Origin: Adenanthera pavonina
Lineage: Eukaryota; Streptophyta; Magnoliopsida; Fabales; Fabaceae
NCBI GenBank assembly: GCA_026686845.1
Contig: JAIVEN010000015.1
Span: 24,471,501-24,535,500, forward strand
Reading direction: 5' to 3'
DNA: 64,000 nt
Both the position numbers and the translations under genes were made by a program. Positions 34,695-47,383 of this stretch are shown piece after piece (positions within the stretch are counted from its first letter, which is position 1; each line of letters opens with the position of its first letter). The notes under the pieces were generated by a model. The model was not told the DNA's origin. It ran no database searches and saw only the letters and a list, made by a program, of their open reading frames with translations.

Positions 34695-37509
34695 TGTAAC
34701 ATCTCTAAAAAGCTAAAATATATAGAAATGCATAAGAAATTCACAAAAATGGACAAACCCTATTTTACGTGAAATATGGCAAAGATGTCATGTGATAGAA
34801 AAATGATAAATTATATTTTTACCCATAAAAATTATGAAATTATATTTACGTCTCAAGGCGTACAAAATTAGATGGGCAAGAAAGGATAAAAGTCAGGGGA
34901 AAAATTACAGTTAAGACCCAAAAGAATTTGAAATTATAATTTAGCCCTAGGGTCAGGAGTAATTTTGTAAATATATAAAATTACTATCAAAACGAAGCTC
35001 TCGATGAGATGAGTCCAATGGTATATGGCACTGAGGGTTAATATTTAAGGATAAAGAAATAATCAGTGCCGAAGGATAAAAAGTAACTTTTTACTGATAA
35101 AATTGCTTTTTAATTTATAAAAGCTAAAAAGGTAAAAAAAAAGTTATTGGACACTGCAAAAGAAGTTTTTTAGAGATAGGATCATAAAGTAATTCTAGAT
35201 ACAAGTTTACTTTAATCCTGTACTCATAAAGTAATTTTATACTATAAAATGTAACTTTACCAATGTAGGTATAAAGTAACTAACACAGGGTATTACTGGA
35301 CTGCGAAAATTATGCAGTATCCTAGAGATATTATCCGCTTGAAGTGGCAACACATGGCAGTCCATGTGCTGAAATTAGAAGTCTTACCAATTAAGGAAAC
35401 TTAATGGTTAAGTTTGGCTTAAGATTAGTCAAAGTAATTAGCAAAAGTAAGCTTGATTAATACTTGATTAGTAGCCTATAAATACCCCTTCACTCTTGAA
35501 CGAAAATCACACCTGAAATGAGAGGGGAAACTATGCAAAAATAGTGAGGGAAGTGGTAGCCAAGTGACGGAAGGAAAAGGATAAGGAAAAGGAAGAAGAA
35601 AAACCCAAGGAAAATCAGTAAGAACTAGTTCATGAGTTTAATGATTTCTACCATAGTTCTTGGATTGTATGAGCTAGTTTTTGTGAAATTCTTTCCTTCC
35701 CAACCATTCTCTAGTTTTGACCTAGGTGTGTTTATGGGAGGAATGATGTTTTAAAACCATAAAATCATGATTAAGTATGAGATTTAGCAAGAGGAAGCAA
35801 ACTAGGTATGATTTGAGCAAGTTTTGATAAAATCCCATTTTTTCCTCTTTAAGCTGAATTTTAGTCAAAACATTAGGTCATCTTAGGGTAGGAATTTCAT
35901 TGTTTTGATGTCAAAAATGGATTCCCTATGGCTAAAACATTAAGAACAAGTATATACTTACTTATATAAGCTAAGGTAGCCAAAAAGGTTTTCCTAGAGT
36001 TTGTAGGGTTTTATATGAACTCTATGCCTTATGCTATAAAATCAGTGGCTTGAACCATTGTTTATTGATGCCTAGGGACTTGAGAAAGCCTAAGAAAACA
36101 AGTGGAACCATTGGTTTCAAGAGGCAAGCCAAGTGATGCTCTGAAGAGGTAGCTAAGTTTTACTTTCTAGCTTTATGTTCTTTCATTGTCTTTCTATGAT
36201 CAAATTGTGTTTTCATATTGCAATTGTGATTTCTTTGATTGATTTTAGCTATAAAATGAAGGGTTTTATTCCCTAGGATGTTCATTTTCTAAGCCGTTAT
36301 GCTGACAAAATTTTTATGACCAATATAGTAATTTATTATTTAAATATGATTGATGTGATTAAATGTGATCAAATGTGAGTTATTTGACATGATTGACATA
36401 ACTATATGAAATATAACTTGCTACTAAGATTGTCATAATCTCATCCCCCCAAGTATCTCAAATGCTAAGTTCAAGCTAAGGCAAGGACATGGAGCAATCC
36501 AAGAAATAAGCAAGAGAAATGAGGAAATATTGAAGCATGTTTGTTTAAAGAGTTATGGCACTCTAACTTTTGACAATTTGTATAAAGTAATATGTCTCTT
36601 CGTATGGCTATGCTTTGCTGCCATTATGTTTATGTAAGTCCATGGTAGTGTATAGTTATGGCATGAACAAGTTTGACCAAAGTATGTGATGTACATGAAT
36701 ATTTTTGTCATGATATGATGAAAGCCGGCTATTCTGAACACTTGAATTAGGCATATTTCAATTTATAATATATTTTTGAAGTTAAAGGTCAAAACTGGAC
36801 AATGTTATGAAAACTGTGATGTTTACTATAAGTATTACTTTTTTTTTAAAAGTGATATAAAATTGTACATAACTTCAAAAATTCAGTGATTTGCATATAT
36901 GAGAATATCTATGTTTAAGTTTAATTTGCCATTGATTTGAGAGCAATTGGTGCTATACAATGAGAGTTATGCATGTTTTTCTTGAACTATTCCAGTAAAA
37001 GTGAGGTTTTGACCCTTAGTGATTTAAGTTCAAACCATGCCCTACACAAGTTAAATAAATGTACAAGAAAAATATGGCTATAAATTAAACATGTAGAGCT
37101 TTCTAATGATGTAAAGAAAGCATGAATTGGCTCAGTATAGAATGTGAAATAAATTTTCAAAATTAAGGCTAGAAAACTTGGGCATTATTATTGACCATTT
37201 GTACAATGAAAGTTTAAGTAATAAACTATATGAATTGGTTAAGTTAAAGGCAAGTTTCATATTTTTCCCTCGTAAAGCATGTTTCTAGTTTCATTTAGAG
37301 ATTTGAACCAAATTTAAACAATTTTTCTATAATTAGTTATCAATTTTCAAAATTTATCTAGAAAACTTGAGAACCAAATAAATAGTACCACTTTTTTTTC
37401 ATTTTAAATATTTTGGTTCTATTAATGGTTCAAGCTCCTAATATGAACTATTTGGATATTATACATGCTATAATACATCGGTAAATATAGATAAAAGTAA
37501 GGTGTTACA
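34695..37509 (+). mobile_element. Solo LTR C (Tekay-type family) with target duplications
   Basis: It runs from TGTAACATCTC to GGTGTTACA and is flanked by identical ATCAA at 34690-34694 and 37510-37514. A TATA box (CCTATAAATACCCC, about 35476) confirms plus orientation, and a donor-like GTAAGA lies at 35618. The AGATT...AATCT hairpin with CCCCCC is at 36427-36448. It sits inside the 3' UTR of the LINE. Confidence 0.9.
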
Positions 37510-37559
37510 ATCAACAATAAAGAAGAAACCAAAAAAGTGCAAGAAACAAAAGAAATAAT

Positions 37560-38666
37560 AGAAAAAGTAACAAAACATCAACCCACTCCAACTCGAGGAG
37601 CCATAACAGTTGGCTCATGACAGGTGGATGAAGAAGCTTCAGGATGAGTTGCAACCAGACATAAAGGATCATTTGCATCCTTAGCTAGAAAAAACAAAAA
37701 AGGAAGTAATGGTGTGGAAACCCACCCTATTGAGCTCACTCCCTTTACAATAGAACCAACCACTTGATTGGCTGCAAAATTTCCTTCACAAGTAATCAAG
37801 AAAAGAGACAACCTAGTTGTGGAAACCAGCAAATCCAAGATGTCCTATACCACTTCCCTATAAATTCAACCACCCAAGGAAGGTTCTCTGTGGTAAATAC
37901 GATGTGCCAAATCTGAACAATCAACCTCAAGAATTACTTCTCCATCAATTACCTCCAAAGCTAAAAGAACGGCTTTTTTTAAGAGCCAAAGCCTCTGCAC
38001 CAAAAGCTAAATCAGTTACTACTTTGTCAACAAAGCCCCAAAGAAATTCTCCTTTGTCATTTGTGCAAACTATTCCAATGGTAGAAACTTCATTTTGAAG
38101 GAAAAAGGCTCCATCATGATTAATTTTAGTCACAATAACAAGAGAAGCTATCCAACATTGTAATCAGGAAAGATTAATTGTGTCACAACCACTTTTGACA
38201 CCCCATCCATTAGCAAGCCAAAAATCCCATGCACATGTTTTAATATTATAAATAATAGCATCAGGATTAGGTGGTACAAAATTAAATACTTTATCATTTC
38301 GTTCCTTTCAAATACCCCACATAGTTCAACAAATACAAGCAATGTCAAACTAGTCAAGCATATTAGCATCAGTAAGAGATGAAGCCAGGTATCAAAATTG
38401 ACAATATTATGCTGATCCACCTTTATAGAGATAGGACCATCAAACCAAACCTGTCATGCCTAAGGACAGAGAAAAATCATGTGCTCAATAGTCTTTGGCT
38501 CTTTATCATAAATTGGACACATCAAAGATGATCTTCTTAGATGCTTAAATAAGGTTTGGATAAGCAGCGCCATAGAAAATGACTGATCTTGGGTAGCATA
38601 TGCAACTTGCAAATCTGGTTCTAGACCTTGCAAGAAACTAAGGTAAAGGGGCTTGGTTGATAACAT
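37560..38666 (-). pseudogene. LINE zf-RVT-like and RNase H region
   Basis: Minus from 38666 reads CPIYDKEPKTIEHMIFLCP, the zinc-binding region typical of plant LINEs (Cys/His pattern, also seen as zf-RVT). From 38133 there is INHDGAFFLQNEVSTIGIVC, GEFLWGF and GAEALALKK, the plant LINE-type RNase H. It runs on to EGNFAANQVVGSIVKG and stops near 37560. Interruptions and frame changes separate the parts. Confidence 0.7.
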
Positions 38667-39199
38667 ACAGAATTACACAAGCTTTTAACTTGCATATAAC
38701 CTTTCCTCACTATATATCCATTATTTTTGGAAGGCATCCACATGTGGATATCATCTCTATGAGCTTTGGACAAAGGAATCTTCTTCTCCTCACTGATATT
38801 GGCATCAAGTAACTATATACTCTCAATAGTTGGTATCCAATTGCCCCCCAAAACCAATATAGAATTGCCATTGCCCACCCTTCAACAGAGGTCTTTCTCC
38901 AAAACCTTCCTTCTTACCAAGATGTTAGACCAAGCCCATAAAGATCGATGGCTAGTCGTTGCATGAAGAAAGGAGCAGTTATGAAAGTATCTATCCTTCA
39001 ATACTCTTACCCACAAGTAATTCGGCCCTGTAAAATTTGCCATGCAGTTTTTACCAACAATGCTTCATTAAAGGCTACAAAATCTTGAAAACCCAACCTA
39101 CCTTCACTTTTTACAACTATAGTTTATCCCAAGCCTTCCAATGTATCTTCCCTGTGCCATCACACCCCTCCCACTAAACATTAGAAATGAGCCTATCAA

Positions 39200-40780
39200 A
39201 CTCCTTGCAAGTCTTAACATAGGTCATGGGAAAATAGGTATAGCATTGATCACTGCTTTGATTATAACTTCTCTACCAGCATGAGAGAGAGAAGTTTCCT
39301 TCTCCAATTGTGAATTTTCTAGCTCATTTTCTCCCAAATGTAGGCCAAGGCCTAGGCCTGATGCTTAGCCTTCCCCACACACTAGGAATACCTAGATATT
39401 TGCCTAGGTCCTTTATACCATCAATACCCAAAACATGACACACATATGAATGAACTTCATTGAGGGTATTACTTGAGAAGAAAATTCTTGATTTATCAAA
39501 ATTTACCTGTTGACCTGATGCCACACAATAATCCCTAAAAATTTCAGAAAGACAATGGCAATTGTTAATATCAGCATTCATAAAAAAGAGTGCATCATCA
39601 ACAAAAAAACCTTTGTGATAGCTCAGGGTAATGTCTAGCAATTTTAATCCCCTTCAACCTTCCATCTATCATTTGTTTATTAATCATACAAGAAAGTACT
39701 TCAACAACCAGAATAAAAAGATATGTGGATAATGGATCCCCCTACCTTAACCCTCTACTAGGACTCACAAAGGTAATCTTCCTATCGGAGATATAGATGT
39801 TGAATTAAACAAACTGCACACAGTTCATAAAAAGGTCAACCCAATTATGGTGGAAGCAAATTTAATAGGACTGCCCTTAAAAATTCTGATTCAACTCCAT
39901 CGTAAGCCTTACTCATATCCATTTTCAAAGCAAATTCATACTTCTTACTAGTTTTCTTAGTTTTCAAATAATGAAAATCCTCGCAAGCAATAATAATATC
40001 GTCCTGTATTTAACTATTAGGAACAAATGTGCCCTAATTCAGCAAAATACAATTCTCAAGCAAGGGCTTAAGATAATTAGTAAGGATCTTAGAGATAATT
40101 TTATATGAAAAATTGCAAAACCCAATTGGCCTATATTGACTAAGAAGCTTCGGCTTATTGATCTTTAGGATTAAAGTAATATTATTTAGATTTAGTACTT
40201 GGACATTAGAATTCCTAGAAAAAAAGTCTTGCACCATGAAAAAGACAGCATCGACCACTTCACTCCAAGATTACTGATAAAACTTGTCATGAAAGCCATC
40301 AGGAACTAGGACCTTAGATCCCCCCAACTAGAAAATAGCCTCCCTCACTTCAGCTCCAGTTACAGGATAGATAAAGGCATTATTCATCTAGTCATCTTTT
40401 CTAGAATCCACAAACTGTAAAATATGATCAAATGACCTACTCCTTGAAGCAGTAAAGAGTTGCTTGTCAAATTTCGAAATAACAGCTATAATCTCTGGTT
40501 CCCTTTCAATCCATCTCCCCTTATCTTCCTTTAGGCATAAAATACTATTTCTACACCTTCTTTGGATTATAGACAAATGAAAAAATTTTGAGTTTTGATC
40601 CCCTGCTTGCAACCAAGAGATTCTAGACCTTTGCCACCAATAAGTTTCCTCTCTATCCATAATCTGTTCAATTTCAATAGTAATTTGTTTAGACATACAT
40701 ACTTTTTCCTCTGTCAACTCACCTTCCGAGCATTCAGTGAGCTTTAGTTGGAAAACATCAATTAGTTTCCTACCATTCAA
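39200..40780 (-). pseudogene. LINE reverse transcriptase
   Basis: From 40780: MDREETYWWQRSRISWLQAG and DQNSKFFHLS (the pre-RT region of plant L1s), then INKPKLLSQYRPIGFCNF with SYKIISKILTNYLKPLL (RT blocks 0-2), DMSKAYDGVE (first catalytic Asp) and GFFVDDALFFM (the xxDD block). After that come VNFDKSRIFFSSN and LGKYLGIPSVWG. Stops occur between most blocks. Confidence 0.85.
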
Positions 40781-40929
40781 GAATTATTTCCTGCTTCATT
40801 TTAGTAAGGCAAAATGACAAGAGTCCAGTCTAGCCACAAATTCATCCACCTTACTCTCCAAGTTAGGCCTAACCTAAGCCTAACTGCCATAAACAACATG
40901 TACAAATTCAAGATACTTAGTCCATATAA

Positions 40930-42043
40930 ATTCAAATTTGAAAGAGTACAGAGTTTTCTCCCTCCTCATAGCATAAATCAATTAATAAGAGATGATGATC
41001 CGATCCTATTGGTTCTACATGAAACACCTACAGATTAAGGAAAGTTTTCTGAAGATGTAAATTCCCCACAGCTCGATCAATCTGTTCCTTGATATGACCA
41101 ATGCCTAGCTGCTAATTACTCCAAGTAAACTTGCTTCCCTTAAAACTAAGATTGCATAATGGGCAATATACAAGAAACTTTTGAAAATTCAAGACTTTCT
41201 TGATAAATCTTGGCTTGCCTCCCCATTTCTCATCTTACGACAAAAGATCATCGAAATCACCAACATAAATCCAATCCCCTTCCAAACCTTTAGTGAATGA
41301 GGTAATAAACTCCTAAACCTTTCTTCGCTTTCTTTCCTTAGGAGGTCCATAAATAAAGGTGACATACCTTGGAACCTTTATTGCAGTTGCTGTCATCATA
41401 GTATGAATAACATTATGTGAAGAGAAAATAATATTAACCTGCACCTTCTTAACCCACCATAGAGCCAATACTCCACCATTCCCCATCAAATCAATGATCT
41501 ATTCTTCATCAAAGCTGCATCACCTATGAATTTTTTGAGCCACCCTAGCCTTCTGTTTGGTTTCTATGAGGAACACCACCTAGGGTCTACTACGTCGACA
41601 TTCCTCCTTCAAATTTTTAACTACTAGAGCAATCCTAAACCCTAGTAATTCTAGGAGAGCATTTTCATGGAGCATTGGGGGATGTATCTGCACAGCCACT
41701 AACATTATCAGAAATACGAATAGAATCTTTCTAACCATGGAAAACAAACCACTCCTTTGGGAAATCCACATCACCACCTTCCACTTCCTCAACTTGAAAA
41801 GGAAGTCACTGTTCATATCTTCTCCTCAGAGCATATTTAGTTTTTCCACACTTCATTTAGACCCACTAGGAACTTTCCCCCCTTAGAACTATGTACATGT
41901 GAATGTGATGACTCAAACACAAGTCTTCTCTTTTTACTAGCGGGAGGACTTAGACACAAGTCACTTGGGTTTCCTTTTAGATGGACATTCGTTAATTTCT
42001 TTGTTACAACTAACACTGATGATAGCCTATTAAATAATACCAC
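40930..42043 (-). pseudogene. LINE ORF1 tail and endonuclease
   Basis: 42043 to 41837 gives a basic Ser/Lys-rich stretch (LCLSPPASKKRRLVFESSHS) such as lies between plant LINE ORF1 and the endonuclease. About 41660-41580 reads ENALLELLGF and LVVKNLKEECRRSRP. Further down, FKGSKFTWSN, LGIGHIKE, IDRAVGNLHLQKTF and SDH match the end of an L1 apurinic-type endonuclease. Very many stops are present. Confidence 0.6.
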
Positions 42044-42292
42044 AGCCTTACTATCATCTTCCTTATCTTAAGGTAACATAATACTCTAAGGCCAAAAAAG
42101 TTGTCCTAGTGGGCTCAACGTCTTCAGAAAACATAACTCATTTACTCTGTACCACTTTCCCAGATATGTCATAGGTTATGACACCCTCTTCCCAAAGCAG
42201 CTTTAATTCATCAATTAGAGGTTGTAAGAAAACATCAATCTTACTCTTCGGATTATTTGGGCTAGGAATAATAATTGTCAAGAACATGTATT

Positions 42293-43994
42293 TGTTAACA
42301 AGGCTAACTTCCCAAGAGGGGAGGTGAATTGGGAAGATTGAAATTTTTCTGCACAAAGTGAAGTGGGTGAAGATATCACAGTATAATGGAAGCAATGAGT
42401 AAAACAGAGTAAGCTGATAAGTAAGGATAAGGAGAAGAAAACTCAGTGATTTATCCTGGTTCGGTCTATCCACTTGACCTACGTCCAGTCCCCAAGACAA
42501 CTCTTGAGATTTATTCACTATACAGCAAGAATTTCAACGGGCTTCTTGCTAATGCCACAGTACATGAGTATGCTCTGTTTCTGAGCTCTCTCAAACTCTC
42601 CAAGCACTTTCTCTATGTGCTTCCCAATCCCCTTGTGAATTCCCCTCACAAGTAAATCTGTCTTCCAGATGAAGAGTAGATTGTTTACAAAGATACAACT
42701 CTCTTGAATAGAGTAGATAAGAAGGTTAAAGTACAGATAATGAAGTTGAGAGGGTAAAAGTTTTTGAGATGAAGATTCAGCAGAAATTCGGTATATACAA
42801 GTTTAATTTGTTACCCATAACTTCAAATGATGTTATATTTATAGTTTTAGTTCTCAAATATCCGTTAGAGACTAAATCTATCCGTTGGGGAAGTTATCCA
42901 ACGGTTACTCTGAAAAACTATCCGTTTACCAACCATATTTAATGTTTCTGACACACTGAAATTCGAATTTTGGTTGGTCAACAGACGAATTTCGAAGGAA
43001 CCGAAGGTTAAAGCTTCCAATGTTAAAATACGAAGTTCGTCTGTCCATAGAGTGAAATTCGAATTTTGAAATTTATAAAATATTTTCACAATGTGACATA
43101 CGAATTTTCAAGAAGAAATTTTTCTATAAATCGTGAACAATGTTTTTAATTTGCTACAGTACCCTCGAAATTCGAATTTTGGATGCCCAAAATTCGTCTG
43201 TCCATTGAACGTTCAAAGAGGCATAGTAGTTTACTTTCTTCGAAATTCGAATTTTGACAGAGCGAAATTCGTCTATCAGAGACCAATTTTGAAACTTAAT
43301 TTCTTCTTAATTTCAGATGAACTTTAACATAGTTTCAGATGAATTTCTTCTGTTTTCTCAAGTTGTGTTTTATCTGAAATTCGAATTTTGAAAGAGTGAA
43401 ATTTGAATGTCATAAAGAAGCTCCTTTCAGACTTACATGAAAATTCGAATGTTGCTAAGTCAAAGTTCGTCTGTCAGAGAGCATTTTTCAAACTCAATTT
43501 CTTCTTGATTTCAGATGAACTTTCACGTAGTTTCAGACGAATTTCTTTGGTTTTCACAAATTGCATTTTGTCTGAAATTCGAATTTTGAAACTGTGAAGT
43601 TCGTCTGTCACTAAAAGGCTTCTTTCAGACTTGATGAAAATTCAAATTTTGAATGGCCAAAATTCGTCTGACAGAGAGACACCTCTTCAGACTTATTCAG
43701 TTTTAGCTCGAAATTCGAATGTCCAAAGGCAAAATTCGAATTTCCAACTTGACACTTTCAAACTTCGTCTGTTTGAGAGTGCTTTTCAAATAAGTAAAGA
43801 TTTAATTTCAAATCAAGGCTTGAAAACATCTTTTTCTTAAATCAAAAATCTTTTACCCAATCACAACTTAAACTAAAGAGATCTAACAGCAAATACTCAG
43901 AAAATCTTCACTTGAAACACTTTGATCTCCTTTGATATCTTCAATCCAAGCTCTTGAGTGTTGGTTTGGAATCATCAAAACTCTTGATTCAATA
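42293..43994 (-). mobile_element. SIRE-type solo LTR nested in CACTA transposase
   Basis: Plus-strand ends are TGTTAACAAGGC (42293) and CTTGATTCAATA (43994), flanked by identical GTATT at 42288-42292 and 43995-43999. It is collinear in reverse with the LTRs of the full element at 50575-62362. It contains a TATA box (minus TATAAATA, 42836-42843) and about ten TTCGAA/TTCGTC motif pairs between 42950 and 43790. Taking it out with one GTATT copy rejoins the transposase frame. Confidence 0.92.
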
Positions 43995-44003
43995 GTATTC
44001 CCG

Positions 44004-45077
44004 TTGTATAAACATGCCGGGTGGAAGATTATACAGAGTAATAATCACGAGCCAACTAGAGTACGTCCTTGAACTCAGACCAAATTGAGTAAACCCATCA
44101 GCACAAAGCCTCAGCCTAACATTCCTGGGTTCTAATGTGAAATCAGGATGAGTTTGATCAAAATGCTTTCACACAGCCCCATCTGATGGATGTGACAACA
44201 CACCTTCATCACAACGATTTTGATGGTGCCAACGCATATACTTAGCTAAGGCATTAGATGCAAACAACCTCTGGAGTCTTGGAACAAGTGGTAAATACCA
44301 CATTTGTTTTGTTGGAATCTCCTTAGACCTCCCTTTTCCAGCTCGTGCCTCTTTGAATCTTGCTTCCTCATAAAATCTACGTCGTGTATCATTGACTACA
44401 TCACCATAATACAACATGCATCCTTTAATACAACAATCAATTTTTTTATAACCACAGCCAAGTTGCTTAATCAGTTTCTTTATTTGGTAAAAATTTGCTG
44501 GCACATGATGATTAGCCAGTAAGATCTCTTTTATAAGTGTAATAAGTTTATTCATACATGTACTAGGAATGTTATAATTAGACTTGATGCTCAACAACCT
44601 CACAGCTATTGACAACACCGTGTGATTCTCACACCCATCCCACAATGGTGATTGTGAAGCACGAAACATATCGTAAAATTTTGCAGAATCTGGATTAAGA
44701 TCCTCAGGAATGTCATATGGCTCAAAATATAGCCCAACAACATCCATAACCATTTGCTCATATGGATTAGAAGTCATACGAATGTTGGCATCAATTGAAG
44801 CCACTCAAGGGCATTCCTCTCCATGGTTATGTCAATAGTAATAGTTAGGCATAAACCCTTTATAGTATAAATCCTTCCTGACATCATCCAAAGTTTTATG
44901 CTTCAAACATTGACATTTTAAGCATGGACACCTCAACTTCCCAGATTCCTTAAAATTGCCTAGTTGACTTGCAATCTGAAGAAAGACCTCTACTCCTTCA
45001 ATGAACTCAACACTAACCGTTTCACACTCCTTATCAAATCTATTATCCATCCAACAATGATGCTCAAGAGGAGTCAA
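44004..45077 (-). pseudogene. CACTA TNP2-type transposase, N-terminal part
   Basis: From 45077 the transposase-associated domain reads MDNRFDKECETVSVEFIEGV, CPCLKCQCLKHKT, VRKDLYYKGFMPNYYY and HNHGEECP, with a stop where Trp is expected before HNHG. From 44804 in the same frame TNP2 follows: MVMDVVGLYFEP, SPLWDGCENHTVLSIAVRLL, HVPANFYQIKKLIKQLGCGY, KKIDCCIKGCMLYYGD and HHQNRCDEGVLSHPSDG, then HPDFTLEPRNVRLRLCADGF and YNLPPGM. The solo LTR cuts it here; a further fragment (MFLTIIIPSPNNPKSKIDVF and LQPLIDELKLLWEEGVITYD) lies at 42287-42166. The catalytic core and C-terminus are absent. Confidence 0.88.
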
Positions 45078-47235
45078 CTAATGTAACACACAACTTCAAA
45101 GTAATAGTCTACTTTAATGGAGAAATTAAATAATAATTTGAAATGTGAGCAACTCAAGATATATAGGACTAAGAAAATCAAAGTATACCTATAATAGAAA
45201 TTTGTCAAAGTTAGAGGTGCCAAGTTGAAAATGTGGATCCACCTAAAGTATACCTTCTCAATAGTTAGTCACTTTATATAATAGTTAATATGAACATGTT
45301 TAGAAAATATAGTAAAACATAAGGAACATTCAATCTATATCATGTAGAATGAATCACCTATCACATTGCAACAAAAGTCAATTCTACTTACATTTCTTGA
45401 GTTAATTGTTTATTCTAGTCCCTTTCAATTTTCTTTTCACGTGGAAAAAGATATAAAACATACAAGTGAATATAACAAAAATTACATTGTTAATGTATGA
45501 ACAATGAGCTACATACATATCCCTCTTATTTTCATGACTTTTTTTTATTGCTAGACATAAATAAAAGGAAAATTCTACCTATGAAAAGGAATGCATTTCT
45601 TAACATGGTTACCAACTTTCTTTTGTTTAATGCCCCTTTTTTAGTTGAGAATGAATTGAATGCTGATAAAGAAACCTGAAAGGAATCCAACAGCTATTTA
45701 CTTCTGGCGGATAATGGGCCCAAGCCCACAAAGCAGTAAATGATAGCCAATTCTTCCATTTTGGAAAGTGAATTGCTGGCTTTGATGCAAGACAAATCTA
45801 AAGGTAACGTGAAATACGTGGAAATGGGCCCAAGTGTTGATTGAGAAAATACTATGGAGGAGCAAGGCGAAAAAGGATTACAAATTTTGGGGAGAAAATA
45901 TCCCATCTTTAAAATTTCCTGCTTCAAATAATTCAAAAAAATAAATTCTAGCTTTTAAATTTGTGTGGTGTGTTGGGCCTTTTTTGAACTTTCATTTGAT
46001 TTTAAGATCAAAGATGAAGAAAGAACAAAAGACAAATGAAAGCAACTGAAATGTACAAGTAAAGATATATAGAAAAAATTATATGAAGCTTAAGAGTGAA
46101 GGTTGTTCATATGGTTTCAATCAAATTTTATGCAATCCAAAAATGCATGCAGATTAAAAATAACTAAACAAACAAATTTCTTCCTTTATAGTAAGTAGGC
46201 GGTGAATATCAATATAACATAATAAATCAATATATCATATAAAATATTAAAATTTATATGAATTCTCATTATTCATATAGTTATGAATGGTAGAACTTCT
46301 CTTAGACTCCATGTAATGTTTTTTATTATCTCAAACTTTTTTCATATATTTTTATTGGGTTATGTACATTTTTTTTTCTTCCTTCCATATTTCAACAGGG
46401 TATGATTCCAAAAAAATTTAAATTATTATCTATCATGTGCCTGGTTAAGAAATACATGAGGAATAAATAGGCTCTCACAGTTCCTGTGGAAACAAAAGTT
46501 GAGCAAGTAATTTTCATTAAAAAAAAAAGTTGAACAATTTATAAGAACAAATATTTTAATGTGAAAACTGACTAATGTATTTTTTTCAATTATTTCTATG
46601 ATTAACATGAGTGATTTAGTCCAGCAAAGTAAAACGACCAAATCATATGCCAGGGGTTCCACAATAAATACCCTATAATACCTATCAAGTAAGGAACTGG
46701 ATCCTTTTAGCCCCTATCTTCTTCTCTCATTCTTCCAAATTTAATCTAATCTTAGCAATAAACAACCAAATCTAATCTCATTCTTCCAAATCGTAGGTCC
46801 ACCTCTGTTTATATATATATATATACTTACAGAGAACAAAATGGTGACAGCAAACAATATCCAGTTCAGATAAATAGCAGAAAAGAAGAAGAAGAAGAAG
46901 AAGCTAACCTAGAGTAGAGGAGATAAAGCTTCTTCGGAGGATGAGTTCAGACAACAAAATGGTGATAGCAAACAACGTTGAGATTTTATGGGTAGGCCGA
47001 AGAAAAGAAAGCTGCGATGGAGACGAAGTTAACTTGTAGTGGAGGAAGATGAAGCTGATGAAAATCAAAGGAGGCTAAGTATGGATTGAATCTCATAGAA
47101 GATTAGGGTTCAATTTTGGGGAAAAGGAGGAAGAGGCCGAATGGAGGCTGAAGACCCAAGTGTGGACTATAAGTTTGGAGAGTTTAGAGAAAGAATAAGG
47201 GTTGGGGAAGAACGACGTCGTTAATATGTTGGGGG
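45078..47235. other. Non-coding 5' part of the CACTA element
   Basis: No domain is recognised. It contains a (GAA)n run (46881-46901) and a purine-rich, exon-like stretch 46850-47215, possibly the transposon leader. Because the right CACTA terminus lies at 48449, this should be internal to the element unless other insertions are hidden here. Confidence 0.4.
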
Positions 47236-47240
47236 GTTTA

Positions 47241-47378
47241 ATTTTTTTTCCTTAATAAAAGATAAATATTCCATGATAGAAAAAGAATGATACAAGCTTG
47301 ACTCTTGACCGAAGGAGATTCGAACAAGTAACACGTCAAACCTTTGTAATTTTTGCACCAGTTAAGCTAATGCCCCAA
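47241..47378 (-). mobile_element. Candidate tRNA-derived SINE
   Basis: On minus it starts TTGGGGCATTAGC and has a box A-like TAGCTTAACTGG (plus 47358-47369) and a box B-like TTGTTCGAATCTC (plus 47315-47327), spaced as in tRNA-derived pol III promoters. It ends in an A8 tail (plus T8, 47242-47249). GTTTA flanks both sides (47236-47240 and 47379-47383). Length is about 138 bp. There is no tRNA cloverleaf, so it is not a tRNA gene. Confidence 0.55.
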
Positions 47379-47383
47379 GTTTA

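Larger units (their letters stand above)
34609..42165 (-). mobile_element. L1-type LINE, 5'-truncated, split by solo LTR C
   Basis: Minus order is ORF1 tail, endonuclease, RT, zf-RVT-like region, RNase H and a short 3' UTR. The 3' UTR continues on the far side of solo LTR C (34694 to 34632) and ends in an A-rich tail (plus T tract, about 34609-34630). Excluding the LTR, about 4.7 kb remain, so most of ORF1 is missing, which is typical of incomplete reverse transcription. Every coding part has stops. The right edge is set where CACTA transposase similarity begins. Confidence 0.8.

Noticed and set aside
34590..42175. Target duplication of the LINE (TCATTAGG versus TCATAGG)
   Set aside because: It is short and imperfect, and the sequence left of the LINE does not continue the CACTA transposase, so the match may be chance.
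42950..43790. Regularly spaced motifs as a CRISPR-like array
   Set aside because: The genome is eukaryotic, repeats are degenerate and unevenly spaced, and the region is bounded by LTR ends and GTATT duplications.
47241..47378. tRNA gene
   Set aside because: Box A and B are present but no acceptor stem or cloverleaf can be formed; the A-tail and flanking duplication fit a SINE better.
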